Source: Methanomethylovorans sp. (GTDB lineage: Archaea; Halobacteriota; Methanosarcinia; Methanosarcinales; Methanosarcinaceae). Taken from it: 5,914 nt of DNA. Shown in pieces: positions 1 to 5,914 of this stretch (position 1 is its first letter; every line of letters starts with the position of its first letter). The stretch is taken from assembly GCA_020854785.1 (NCBI GenBank), contig JAHFZE010000205.1, positions 1 to 5,914 of the forward strand. Direction: 5' to 3'. Position numbers and translations under genes: made by a program. Below the pieces are notes generated by a model that was given only the letters and a program-made list of their open reading frames with translations, was not told the DNA's origin and made no database searches.

Positions 1-1
1 A

Positions 2-214
2 CACGAAGCATCGGTCACTTTCCTGGGATTTGGACTTTCACCCCACGAGCCAGCGATCGGTATTATTTTATCAGAGTCTATGAGGTATTTATCAGCAGGA
101 CACTGGTGGCTTGCATTCTTCCCAGGATTATCACTATTGATTGTAGTTCTTTCATTTGATATGATCGGGGAAAATCTAGACAAGCTGATGAATCCGAAAA
201 AGGCTCAAGAATAG
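2..214 (+). CDS. ABC importer permease, DppC/NikC type, C-terminal fragment
   Basis: This is the last 70 codons of an inner-membrane permease of the dipeptide/oligopeptide/nickel ABC importer family; its 5' part lies outside the window. The frame opens with HEASVTFLGFGLSPHEPAIG, the conserved stretch that follows the cytoplasmic coupling loop in DppC/NikC proteins. Next come an amphipathic stretch (SESMRYLSAGHWW), one final membrane segment (roughly LAFFPGLSLLIVVLSFDMIG) and the family tail GENLDKLMNP before a TAG stop. Two ATPase genes of the same importer follow on the same strand, the first after a 79-base gap, so this is the end of a permease-ATPase operon. Seen: the frame, the motif and the last membrane helix. 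Known: such permeases pair with a DppB-like partner. Not determinable here: the substrate. The assignment to the DppC rather than the DppB side rests on the HEAS...FLGFG signature and the GENL-type end. Confidence 0.9.
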   Translation, partial: HEASVTFLGFGLSPHEPAIGIILSESMRYLSAGHWWLAFFPGLSLLIVVLSFDMIGENLDKLMNPKKAQE

Positions 215-281
215 ATTAACTTATGAGGCACATTTGTAGAGATCATTTCCTAATTATCAGAGGGTACAGATATTAAATTGG

Positions 282-287
282 AAGGGA
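282..287 (+). promoter_or_regulatory. Shine-Dalgarno sequence of the first ATPase gene
   Basis: AAGGGA lies six bases before the ATG at 294 and fixes that start. The next in-frame ATG, at 312 (codon 7), has no comparable purine-rich block in front of it. Confidence 0.6.
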
Positions 288-293
288 TGAAGT

Positions 294-1271
294 ATGATAA
301 ATAATGCTGAAATGAATATTGAAAAAAAGAAGGAGGGAGAAGCTCTATTAAAGATCAAAGATCTTTCACTTTCTTTCTCTCAATATGTTTCTGGACTTAG
401 ACAGACTGAACTAAAAGTGATATCCAATTTGAGTATGGAAGCATACAGTGGAGAGATCTTAGCTGTTGTAGGCTCAAGCGGGTCTGGTAAAAGTCTTCTG
501 GCACATGCTATATTAGGGATCTTACCCTCAAACGCAAAACTTTTTGGCAAAATGGAATATAATGGCCTGGAATTGACCCAGGAGAGAAAAGAGGAATTAA
601 GGGGTAAAGAAATAGCTCTTATTCCTCAATCTGTAACTTATCTTGACCCTTTGATGAGGATCTCCGACCAGGCGATTGGAAGTGTTGAAAAGAAAGATGA
701 AGGGTCAATGAAGAAGCTTCAGAGGAAGATTTTCCGGAAATACGATCTAGAACCAGATGTTGACAGAATGTTCCCACATGAATTATCAGGAGGCATGGCC
801 AGAAGAGTCTTGGTTTCTACTGCCTTAATGAATTCTTCAAAGCTCATAATTGCAGACGAGCCGACCCCAGGACTGGATGAAAAAAATCTGAATGGAACAA
901 TGAGTCACTTCAGAGACATGGCAAATAAAGGATGTGCAGTGATACTTATTACTCATGATATAGAAGCGGCATTAAAGATCTCGGATAAAATCGCGATATT
1001 CTATGCCGGTACGATCTTAGAGGAAGCTAATATTGAAGACTTTAAAAATGACGGGGAGAATTTAAGGCACCCATATACAAGGGCTCTCTGGAATGCCCTT
1101 CCCCAAAACAAATTCCAGGCAATAAAAGGCCATCAGCCAATGCAGGATGAGATAATTGACGGGTGTTTCTTCTATGAAAGATGTTCCAGAAGGAATGAAC
1201 TTTGTTCAAAAGGCACTCCTCAATTGAAAAAGATAAATGAAGGATTGGTGAGGTGCAACAATGCATCTTAA
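294..1271 (+). CDS. ABC importer ATPase, DppD/NikD type, with oligo_HPY C-terminal domain
   Basis: This 325-residue cytoplasmic ATPase would drive the importer whose permease ends just upstream. All nucleotide-binding elements are present: Walker A GSSGSGKS (60-67), Q-loop Q112 in IPQ, signature LSGGM (164-168), Walker B LIIADE (184-189) with P190 and a D-loop GLDE, and H-loop H221. From HPYTRAL (about 259) onward it carries the C-terminal oligopeptide-transporter domain. That domain has four cysteines (C291, C297, C304, C321), a pattern found in DppD-like ATPases and associated with an iron-sulfur cluster. The length is typical of DppD/OppD. The ATG at 294 is preceded by AAGGGA at good spacing. 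The last 11 bases overlap the next ATPase gene, indicating translational coupling. The signature continues as ARRVL rather than the common RQRV, so it is a side branch of the family. Peptide versus nickel/metallophore transport is unresolved. Confidence 0.92.
   Translation: MINNAEMNIEKKKEGEALLKIKDLSLSFSQYVSGLRQTELKVISNLSMEAYSGEILAVVGSSGSGKSLLAHAILGILPSNAKLFGKMEYNGLELTQERKEELRGKEIALIPQSVTYLDPLMRISDQAIGSVEKKDEGSMKKLQRKIFRKYDLEPDVDRMFPHELSGGMARRVLVSTALMNSSKLIIADEPTPGLDEKNLNGTMSHFRDMANKGCAVILITHDIEAALKISDKIAIFYAGTILEEANIEDFKNDGENLRHPYTRALWNALPQNKFQAIKGHQPMQDEIIDGCFFYERCSRRNELCSKGTPQLKKINEGLVRCNNAS
1250..1255 (+). promoter_or_regulatory. Shine-Dalgarno sequence of the second ATPase gene
   Basis: GAGGTG lies inside the end of the upstream coding region, five bases before the ATG at 1261. 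It matches the archaeal anti-Shine-Dalgarno core and supports a start that overlaps the preceding gene. Confidence 0.65.
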
Positions 1272-1878
1272 GGGTGAAAATCTGAGTTTTGGATACAAAA
1301 AGGATCATTTTATATTAAAGGATGTAGACATATCTTTGTACAGTGGGGAGGTGTTAGGGCTCATCGGAGATAGTGGAAGCGGCAAATCCACCCTGTGTAA
1401 AATACTGTCAGGCTATGAAAATAATTATAGTGGAACTGTAAGTCTTGATGGGAATAAGATCCCATCAGGCATATATAATCCTGTCCAGCTCATCTTCCAA
1501 CACCCTGAAAAAGCTGTAAACCCAAAATGGAAAATGGAAGCTATCTTAAATGAGGGTCATGTTGTTTCACAGGATATTCTGGATTCTTTCGGAATAAAGA
1601 AGAATTGGCTTAACAGGTGGCCGAATGAGCTTTCAGGAGGTGAGCTCCAAAGATTTGCTCTTGCAAGGGCTTTGGGTCTAGAAACTAAATTTTTAATAGC
1701 TGATGAAATAACTACAATGGTTGATGCTATTACTCAAGCTCAGATCTGGGAAAGTATCCTGAATATGGTTGAGGAGCTGAATATAGGGGTTCTGGTTGTG
1801 AGCCATGATAAAAACCTAATAAATAAATTATGTCACGATGTTCTGTACTTATCTGATATAAATACTGTTAACTACTAA
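1261..1878 (+). CDS. Short ABC importer ATPase, DppF/NikE type
   Basis: This 205-residue protein is the second nucleotide-binding subunit expected in a Dpp/Opp/Nik-type importer, where two different ATPases form the motor. Visible motifs: Walker A GDSGSGKS (36-43), Q-loop Q80 in IFQHP, signature LSGGE (124-128), Walker B FLIADE (144-149) and H-loop H182. The stretch after Walker B reads ITTMVDAITQAQIW, where most relatives have a proline after the glutamate and SALD at the D-loop; the aspartate itself is kept at D155. The protein stops soon after the H-loop region and lacks the C-terminal oligo_HPY extension that makes typical DppF/OppF proteins roughly 60-120 residues longer. Short forms are known in nickel-type systems, so this is probably an intact gene rather than a truncation. 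Its start overlaps the upstream ATPase by 11 bases. Substrate unknown. Confidence 0.9.
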   Translation: MHLKGENLSFGYKKDHFILKDVDISLYSGEVLGLIGDSGSGKSTLCKILSGYENNYSGTVSLDGNKIPSGIYNPVQLIFQHPEKAVNPKWKMEAILNEGHVVSQDILDSFGIKKNWLNRWPNELSGGELQRFALARALGLETKFLIADEITTMVDAITQAQIWESILNMVEELNIGVLVVSHDKNLINKLCHDVLYLSDINTVNY

Positions 1879-2040
1879 GGGAATGGCACGCTTCTAATCA
1901 AGTCTTAAAGTTGGTTCTGCAGAAAAATGTACATATGTTCGAACCACAGAATACTCTATGGTTGCATCTGCCCACAATTGAGATTGTTATGCGTTTTTCG
2001 ACAGGGCTAAAAGTTCCCTTTTTTAATTTGGAACGTTCCT
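1879..2040. other. Gap between convergent genes, no gene seen
   Basis: This gap separates the end of the importer operon (plus strand) from the end of the channel gene (minus strand). It contains several short dyads: TGGTTC/GAACCA at 1912-1917 and 1941-1946, TTCTGCAGAA at 1915-1924, ACATATGT at 1931-1938, and GGAACGTTCC at 2030-2039. It also has a run of six T at 2019-2024. I see no convincing short gene, tRNA or repeat array. The likely job is transcription termination from both sides. Confidence 0.6.
2013..2034 (+). terminator. Possible terminator of the importer operon
   Basis: GTTCC (2013-2017) and GGAAC (2030-2034) could pair around a loop that contains six consecutive T (2019-2024). 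Archaeal termination depends mainly on T-runs in the non-template strand, and this is the longest T-run downstream of the last importer gene. The stem is weak and the T-run sits in the loop rather than after it, so the call rests mostly on position and the T-run. Confidence 0.3.
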
Positions 2041-3123
2041 TTATTCATTCTTTATGTAAAGAGTGCGTGTTGGGAAAGGTATTTCAATACCCATTTTCTC
2101 AAACTCTTCTGCGATCCGGCTGTTGACCATATCTATTAGTTTTATCCTGTCCGATGGGCTTTTTATCCACATGTACAGACCAAAATCGAGGCTTGAATCA
2201 CCATATTCGCTAAACCTAACGGAAGGTTCAGGATATTTGAGTACGAGGTCGTTACTCTTTATTATATCGTAAAGAACATTTCTTACCTTCTCCACATCAG
2301 AACCATAGGCGACCCCCATGGTCATCTTCACCAACATGTTCGATTGCGGTGAAGTGTAGTTGATGATCTTACTATTGGCAATCATTTTGTTGGGTATGAT
2401 TATCATGTTATTGTACAGGTTCATTATCCTTGTACTCCTTATCCCAACTTCATGCACAATACCTACCTCACCACTGTCCAGTTCGATCCTATCTCCCTTT
2501 TTGAAAGGCTGATCAAAGTATATGGAGATACCACCAAAAAGCTGTGCTATGGAATCCTGTGCTGCAAAGGCCACAGCAATACCTGCTATTCCAGCAGATG
2601 CGAACAGAGGTGTAACATTGATGTTCCAGATCACATTAAGTACTGCTAAGGTCCCAATGAACACAAGTGCTATATTTATGATCCCTTTGAAGAGGGGGAG
2701 CAACTCATCGTCTATCTGGGTATCTGTTTTATGTGTCAGGTGTGGAAATACCTTCTCAAAGAATATCTTATTGATCTTGATTAAAGCAATTACCCATATC
2801 ACACACAATAAGGTAAGGCCTATGCCATCCAGTATTACAATGTAAGTAGTTGTAAGGTCAGTATAATGCAAAGAGAAGAACATACCAATGACAATGACGG
2901 TCAAATACAGTGGCTTCCTTAATGCACCTGCAATAAGATCATCAAAATCCAATTTTGTTCTGGATGCGTAATACAGGAACACCCTCTTGAAGAGGAAATC
3001 AACTATTGCAGCAATTACGATAGATGAGAATAATATCAATAGGGAAATTGCAAGGCGTGACTCAAATGATCCTGCAGGGGTCCCTATCACATTGTTCAGA
3101 TAAAGGGAAACTGTATCGTTCAT
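2041..3123 (-). CDS. mscS: MscS-family small-conductance mechanosensitive channel
   Basis: This 360-residue membrane protein is predicted to be a stretch-activated channel that releases solutes on hypoosmotic shock. Hydrophobic segments lie at about 23-46, 70-87, 93-118 and 146-165, followed by the pore-lining helix at about 172-202. That helix is rich in Gly and Ala (AGIAGIAVAFAAQDSIAQLF), the hallmark of the MscS pore, and leads into GGISIYFDQPFKKGD. The cytoplasmic beta domain follows (about 203-265; note the N-x-x-IIIPN segment), then an alpha/beta domain ending with the conserved IPFPTRTLY near the C-terminus. The extra N-terminal helices make it longer than E. coli MscS (286 residues), as in many archaeal homologues. 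The ATG at 3123 is preceded by AAGGAA with nine bases of spacing. The gene lies 33 bases after top6A on the same strand and could share its transcript. Confidence 0.93.
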   Translation of the reverse strand: MNDTVSLYLNNVIGTPAGSFESRLAISLLILFSSIVIAAIVDFLFKRVFLYYASRTKLDFDDLIAGALRKPLYLTVIVIGMFFSLHYTDLTTTYIVILDGIGLTLLCVIWVIALIKINKIFFEKVFPHLTHKTDTQIDDELLPLFKGIINIALVFIGTLAVLNVIWNINVTPLFASAGIAGIAVAFAAQDSIAQLFGGISIYFDQPFKKGDRIELDSGEVGIVHEVGIRSTRIMNLYNNMIIIPNKMIANSKIINYTSPQSNMLVKMTMGVAYGSDVEKVRNVLYDIIKSNDLVLKYPEPSVRFSEYGDSSLDFGLYMWIKSPSDRIKLIDMVNSRIAEEFEKMGIEIPFPTRTLYIKNE

Positions 3124-3132
3124 CGTAACATG

Positions 3133-3138
3133 TTCCTT
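3133..3138 (-). promoter_or_regulatory. Shine-Dalgarno sequence of the channel gene
   Basis: On the minus strand AAGGAA ends nine bases before the ATG at 3123. The same nine-base spacing is seen for the AAGGGA before top6A. A competing out-of-frame ATG at 3131 sits only one base after AAGGAA, too close to use it. Confidence 0.5.
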
Positions 3139-3146
3139 GTAACTGG

Positions 3147-3161
3147 TATATTATATTTAAA
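3147..3161 (-). promoter_or_regulatory. TATA-like element before the channel gene
   Basis: The minus strand reads TTTAAATATAATATA here, resembling archaeal TATA boxes, about 24-38 bases before the ATG at 3123. A start site roughly 25 bases downstream of the box would give an almost leaderless mRNA. That fits poorly with use of the Shine-Dalgarno at 3133-3138, so the element may be minor or chance AT-richness. It contains the top6A stop codon (3157-3159). Confidence 0.35.
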
Positions 3162-4266
3162 TGACCTTGAGGTCTGTAAGCCTTTCCGGCAGATATCTAT
3201 CGGTCACGAAATCCAGGCCTTTGCCGGCAAAGGCCTGTTGTTCGGCCTTTTTGTTGATCTCAAGCTGCAGGTTGATCTGCTCTTTCCAGTATTCTGTAGC
3301 AAAGCGAGGGTCGCTGAGCTCGCTTCTCAGAGCATTGACATCTTTTTCTGTCAGTTTATCGGTGGATAGTTCATACTCCACGATATCTGAGGGTTGAACT
3401 CCTATGAACATAGCTCCTGGTGTTGCCATGTGTTCGGAAAGATGTGCGCTTTTTATAGCTCCATATGCTACCGATGCGAAAATACGATATGACCATGGGT
3501 CGCCATCCGTGAACACTACCACAGGCAGAGATAACTCCTCGTTCATACGTTTTATGATGCGCCTGGTGGACCTTGCAGGCTGGCCTTTGAGATGCACAAG
3601 TATAGCATTGTATTTCTCATCGAAGCCGTTCTCAATGAGCCGTGCGTACATACCACCGGTTTCGACGGCTATTATGAAGTCAGCGTTATGGTCAAGGAAC
3701 TCAATGTTCTCTACATTGAAAGGTATTTGATACCCACTTTCTCCGATGTCTTCCTGACAATGGATCGTTCTGTCTCCTCTTTTAGTCTCTTCCCGAATCC
3801 GAATGGGTCCGAACATAGTAGCTCCATCCTCTTCAGGCCGCATGTGGAAATATTCTCGTTGCAATCCGGTGATGATCTCCAGGTCTTCTATGAGCCTGTC
3901 GCTCTCAGGCTGTTCCCGGAACTTGGCAATATCCCAGTTCTCGGAGATGTAATATAACTCTCTTAATGTGGAGCCACGGTTTTGAGAGAGGTGGTTCTTG
4001 ATCAGGAAGTCGACAGTATGCACAGATTTAAGCAACTGAAAAGCTCCCTTTACGGTCTTTGCGCTGCGTTCGCTTTCACGGTCACCATAGACCCAGACCT
4101 CTGAATCATCGTTGTACTCGATATTGTTCTTGGTTCTGGTCGGCAGGTTCACGGATGGCACTTCACCATCCAGGAACTGCTTGTATATTGCATCTGTAAG
4201 ACCGTAAAGACGGTTTCTCGCAAGCTCATCATGTTCCTTTTTCTGCTGTGATATTTCCTTTGCCAT
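3157..4266 (-). CDS. top6A: DNA topoisomerase VI subunit A
   Basis: Subunit A of the type IIB topoisomerase cuts both DNA strands through a tyrosine and is the archaeal relative of the meiotic recombinase Spo11. The protein has 369 residues, the usual family length. The winged-helix (CAP-like) domain holds [11 protein letters not shown] at 99-109. By alignment with Spo11, the second tyrosine of the pair, Y106, is the nucleophile. The Toprim domain carries the metal ligands E202 (AVETGG) and D254/D256 (FTDGDPWSY). The C-terminus ends in a YLPERL block. The ATG follows the top6B TGA stop with no base between them, and AAGGGA (4276-4281) lies nine bases ahead inside top6B. This suggests coupled translation, which suits the A2B2 heterotetramer. 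A perfect 24-base palindrome covers codons 344-351. All catalytic residues are present, so the enzyme should be active. Confidence 0.97.
   Translation of the reverse strand: MAKEISQQKKEHDELARNRLYGLTDAIYKQFLDGEVPSVNLPTRTKNNIEYNDDSEVWVYGDRESERSAKTVKGAFQLLKSVHTVDFLIKNHLSQNRGSTLRELYYISENWDIAKFREQPESDRLIEDLEIITGLQREYFHMRPEEDGATMFGPIRIREETKRGDRTIHCQEDIGESGYQIPFNVENIEFLDHNADFIIAVETGGMYARLIENGFDEKYNAILVHLKGQPARSTRRIIKRMNEELSLPVVVFTDGDPWSYRIFASVAYGAIKSAHLSEHMATPGAMFIGVQPSDIVEYELSTDKLTEKDVNALRSELSDPRFATEYWKEQINLQLEINKKAEQQAFAGKGLDFVTDRYLPERLTDLKVI
3214..3237. repeat. Perfect 24-base palindrome inside top6A
   Basis: CAGGCCTTTGCC on the plus strand is followed at once by its exact reverse complement: twelve paired bases with no spacer and no mismatch. 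On the minus strand it is exactly eight in-frame codons (CAG GCC TTT GCC, then GGC AAA GGC CTG) for Q344-L351. In RNA it could fold into a ten-pair stem with a CCGG loop. It ends 55 bases before the top6A stop codon region. Function unknown; see findings. Confidence 0.85.
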
Positions 4267-5914
4267 TCAAACCAATCCCTTGATGGCCTTTGCGCCGGTT
4301 ACAAGTTCTTCGTCAAGACCTTCCACGATCACTTCAGGGAACTTTGCAGCTTCTGCATCAGATAGTGTGTCCACAACATAACTTATGGCCTTTGAAGCAC
4401 CAGCGGGAAGCGACATCTTCCATACATGATCAAAATCATTGCCCATGGATATGGTCTTAGGTTCCGGGATGGTTTCTCTAATACTGAAAGGAACCATCTC
4501 ATGCACAATACAATCCATAGTTTTGCCTGAAAAGTTCCGCAGAAGTATGGAAACCCTTGCATTGTCATTGGAATTACGGCTTATCTTTCTACTCACAAGC
4601 AAGTTACCCATGATCCTTGCAACAACAGGATTTATATCGGGTACATCCTTATCCAGTGTTTCTGCAAGTTTCCTTGCCATCTTGGGCAGCACCTTGGTGA
4701 TAATTATCTCTTTCTCTCTACGCTTTTTAAGGGTTTCCTGCCGGTTCATGTACATGTTCAGCTTACGACCGACTTCCTTTACCGCTAGCTCGATCTCAGA
4801 TTTTATTTCAGGAATGTCGGCTATAGCATCTTTTGACTCTGAGGTGAATGGCACATTTGTTGATGCAACATGGATCAGTATGGCAACAGGTCCGGTGGGA
4901 AGCCCCCCGCCTGGCTGGTTGAGTCCGTATTGTTTCCATTTTATGGATTCTATGGCATGCGTGGTCACACATCCACCTTGCTGGTACAGTAAAGGCACTC
5001 TGTTGGCAAAGCGCAGGATATCCACACGGTCTTCTTTTTGCAGATCCCCTCCGTAGGCAAGTCCCACCTCTATCAAAAAGGGATTTCCTGAGTATACTGA
5101 TGGTGCCCTGCTGGTAGTTGCAATAAAGTCCACATTGAACTCCTTTTCCAGGCCTTTATATATCAGGTTCTCTCCAATGGGAGAAAGACAGTCCGTAGGT
5201 GGAGCCATGATCTTCACCTTGCTGAAGGCGTCCAGTAATTTCTTTGCCTGGTCCCTGTTAATCTTGTGAGGGTCCATTTCTCCGTCAAGGCCAGAAGCCT
5301 TGCAGATCTCTTCTGCAGTAAGATGACCTATCTTTGAAAAGGAATAGCGCAGGAAAGGTGTGAGTTTTTGCCTTTCAGTATACCTGAGCATCTTCATGAG
5401 TGTTCCCAGTTCTATTCCATGGGGGTGAGGAAGTATTTCCTTTGCAGCTATCGGTATCTTATCGGTCGCTCTTTCAAAGAGGATCTCATTTTTGTCAGGT
5501 TCTATGACCTTTATGCGTGCATGAGGGTTTACTATAGCAGTTGCCCTGAGATATTCGGTTACCGATTGACGTCTGCCTTTCACATAAGAGGCTTCCATTT
5601 CCAGCTCGATACGGGTTCCATGATGGCGGTCCCAGTCAATTATTTCTTCTTTCAGTATCTCTGGTTCATTGGTACTGGTGTTGATCATCAGCTCATAGTA
5701 GTGCGCAGGTTTTCCCTGTCCTATCTTTGAAATGATCCTGGTGGGATGACCTGAGGTAAGTTGAGAGTATAGAACAGATGCTGATATGCCTATACCCTGT
5801 TGTCCTCTGCTTTGTTTCAGAGCATGGAACCGTGACCCATAAAGCAGTTTTGCAAAGACCTTTGGTATTTGTTCCTTCACGATTCCAGGCCCATTATCCT
5901 CAACAATGATCACC
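4267..5914 (-). CDS. top6B: DNA topoisomerase VI subunit B, N-terminus cut off by window edge
   Basis: ATP-binding subunit that gates strand passage by topoisomerase VI. The frame runs off the window; the first visible codon, GTG at 5913, is an internal valine, not a start. In visible-residue numbering the GHKL ATPase shows EDNGPGI (5-11), the glycine-rich lid [10 protein letters not shown] (35-44) and HGTRIELE (98-105). The first GHKL motif, with the catalytic glutamate and Mg-binding asparagine, lies in the missing part, estimated at 70-80 residues. An H2TH-like region follows (about 198-235), then the transducer domain with the switch lysine K327 in WKQYG. After about residue 440 there is an extra C-terminal domain ([12 protein letters not shown] onward). 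Methanosarcina mazei has an immunoglobulin-like domain there, which the shorter Sulfolobus protein lacks. It is immediately followed by top6A. Confidence 0.97.
   Translation of the reverse strand, partial: VIIVEDNGPGIVKEQIPKVFAKLLYGSRFHALKQSRGQQGIGISASVLYSQLTSGHPTRIISKIGQGKPAHYYELMINTSTNEPEILKEEIIDWDRHHGTRIELEMEASYVKGRRQSVTEYLRATAIVNPHARIKVIEPDKNEILFERATDKIPIAAKEILPHPHGIELGTLMKMLRYTERQKLTPFLRYSFSKIGHLTAEEICKASGLDGEMDPHKINRDQAKKLLDAFSKVKIMAPPTDCLSPIGENLIYKGLEKEFNVDFIATTSRAPSVYSGNPFLIEVGLAYGGDLQKEDRVDILRFANRVPLLYQQGGCVTTHAIESIKWKQYGLNQPGGGLPTGPVAILIHVASTNVPFTSESKDAIADIPEIKSEIELAVKEVGRKLNMYMNRQETLKKRREKEIIITKVLPKMARKLAETLDKDVPDINPVVARIMGNLLVSRKISRNSNDNARVSILLRNFSGKTMDCIVHEMVPFSIRETIPEPKTISMGNDFDHVWKMSLPAGASKAISYVVDTLSDAEAAKFPEVIVEGLDEELVTGAKAIKGLV
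4276..4281 (-). promoter_or_regulatory. Shine-Dalgarno sequence of top6A inside top6B
   Basis: The minus strand reads AAGGGA here, nine bases before the top6A ATG and within the last codons of top6B. With the directly abutting TGA and ATG it supports re-initiation on a shared mRNA. Confidence 0.45.

Noticed and set aside
2..1878. Importer operon as a recently acquired island with different base composition
   Set aside because: Hand counts of a few lines overlap with those of the topoisomerase region (some importer lines are AT-rich, others near 45-47% GC), so there is no clear contrast.
1936..1946. GTTCGAACC, resembling a tRNA T-arm or a tRNA-derived attachment site
   Set aside because: No acceptor, D or anticodon arms can be drawn around it on either strand, and no integrase gene or matching repeat is present.
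1897..1986. Minus-strand open frame of about 30 codons in the convergent gap (including WADATIEYSVVRTYVHF), considered as a possible transposase remnant
   Set aside because: No start codon, stops at both ends, length within chance expectation, and no family I can name.
1911..2126. Plus-strand frame with a TTG start across the gap and into the end of the channel gene
   Set aside because: It lies largely antisense to the well-supported MscS C-terminus, has no Shine-Dalgarno and no recognisable protein motif.
3120..3131. Three-codon upstream frame (ATG TTA CGA TGA) overlapping the mscS start codon
   Set aside because: It has no usable ribosome binding site (one base of spacing), and a chance ATG here is likely. 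It would matter only if ribosome profiling showed initiation at 3131.
4439..5056. Long plus-strand frame (205 codons) opposite top6B
   Set aside because: It is antisense to a strongly conserved coding region and its translation shows no family motifs. Long shadow frames are common opposite such genes.

Overview
The window looks like ordinary chromosomal DNA of a methanogenic euryarchaeon, most likely of the Methanosarcinaceae type. The evidence is a type IIB DNA topoisomerase (topoisomerase VI) pair whose B subunit carries the long C-terminal extension known from Methanosarcina, AT-rich archaeal TATA-like elements, and archaeal Shine-Dalgarno sequences. The genus assignment is inference.

Left part, plus strand (2-1878): the end of an ABC importer operon of the dipeptide/oligopeptide/nickel class. 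It holds the C-terminal tail of a DppC/NikC-type permease, a DppD/NikD-type ATPase with a cysteine-containing C-terminal domain, and a short DppF/NikE-type ATPase that overlaps it by 11 bases. The second permease and the substrate-binding protein should lie upstream, outside the window. The substrate (peptide, nickel or metallophore) cannot be read from this segment.

Middle (1879-2040): a 162-base gap between convergent genes. It has several short dyads and one T-run, and no supportable gene.

Right part, minus strand (5914 down to 2041): topoisomerase VI subunit B (5' end cut by the window), topoisomerase VI subunit A starting directly after the B stop codon, and then an MscS-family mechanosensitive channel after 33 bases. 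The two topoisomerase subunits form the A2B2 enzyme that relaxes and decatenates DNA using ATP. The channel gene may be read through from the topoisomerase genes, or started from a TATA-like element that contains the top6A stop codon.

I found no mobile element, CRISPR array, RNA gene or defence system. The most unusual signal is a perfect 24-base palindrome with no spacer, falling exactly on eight codons near the 3' end of top6A.
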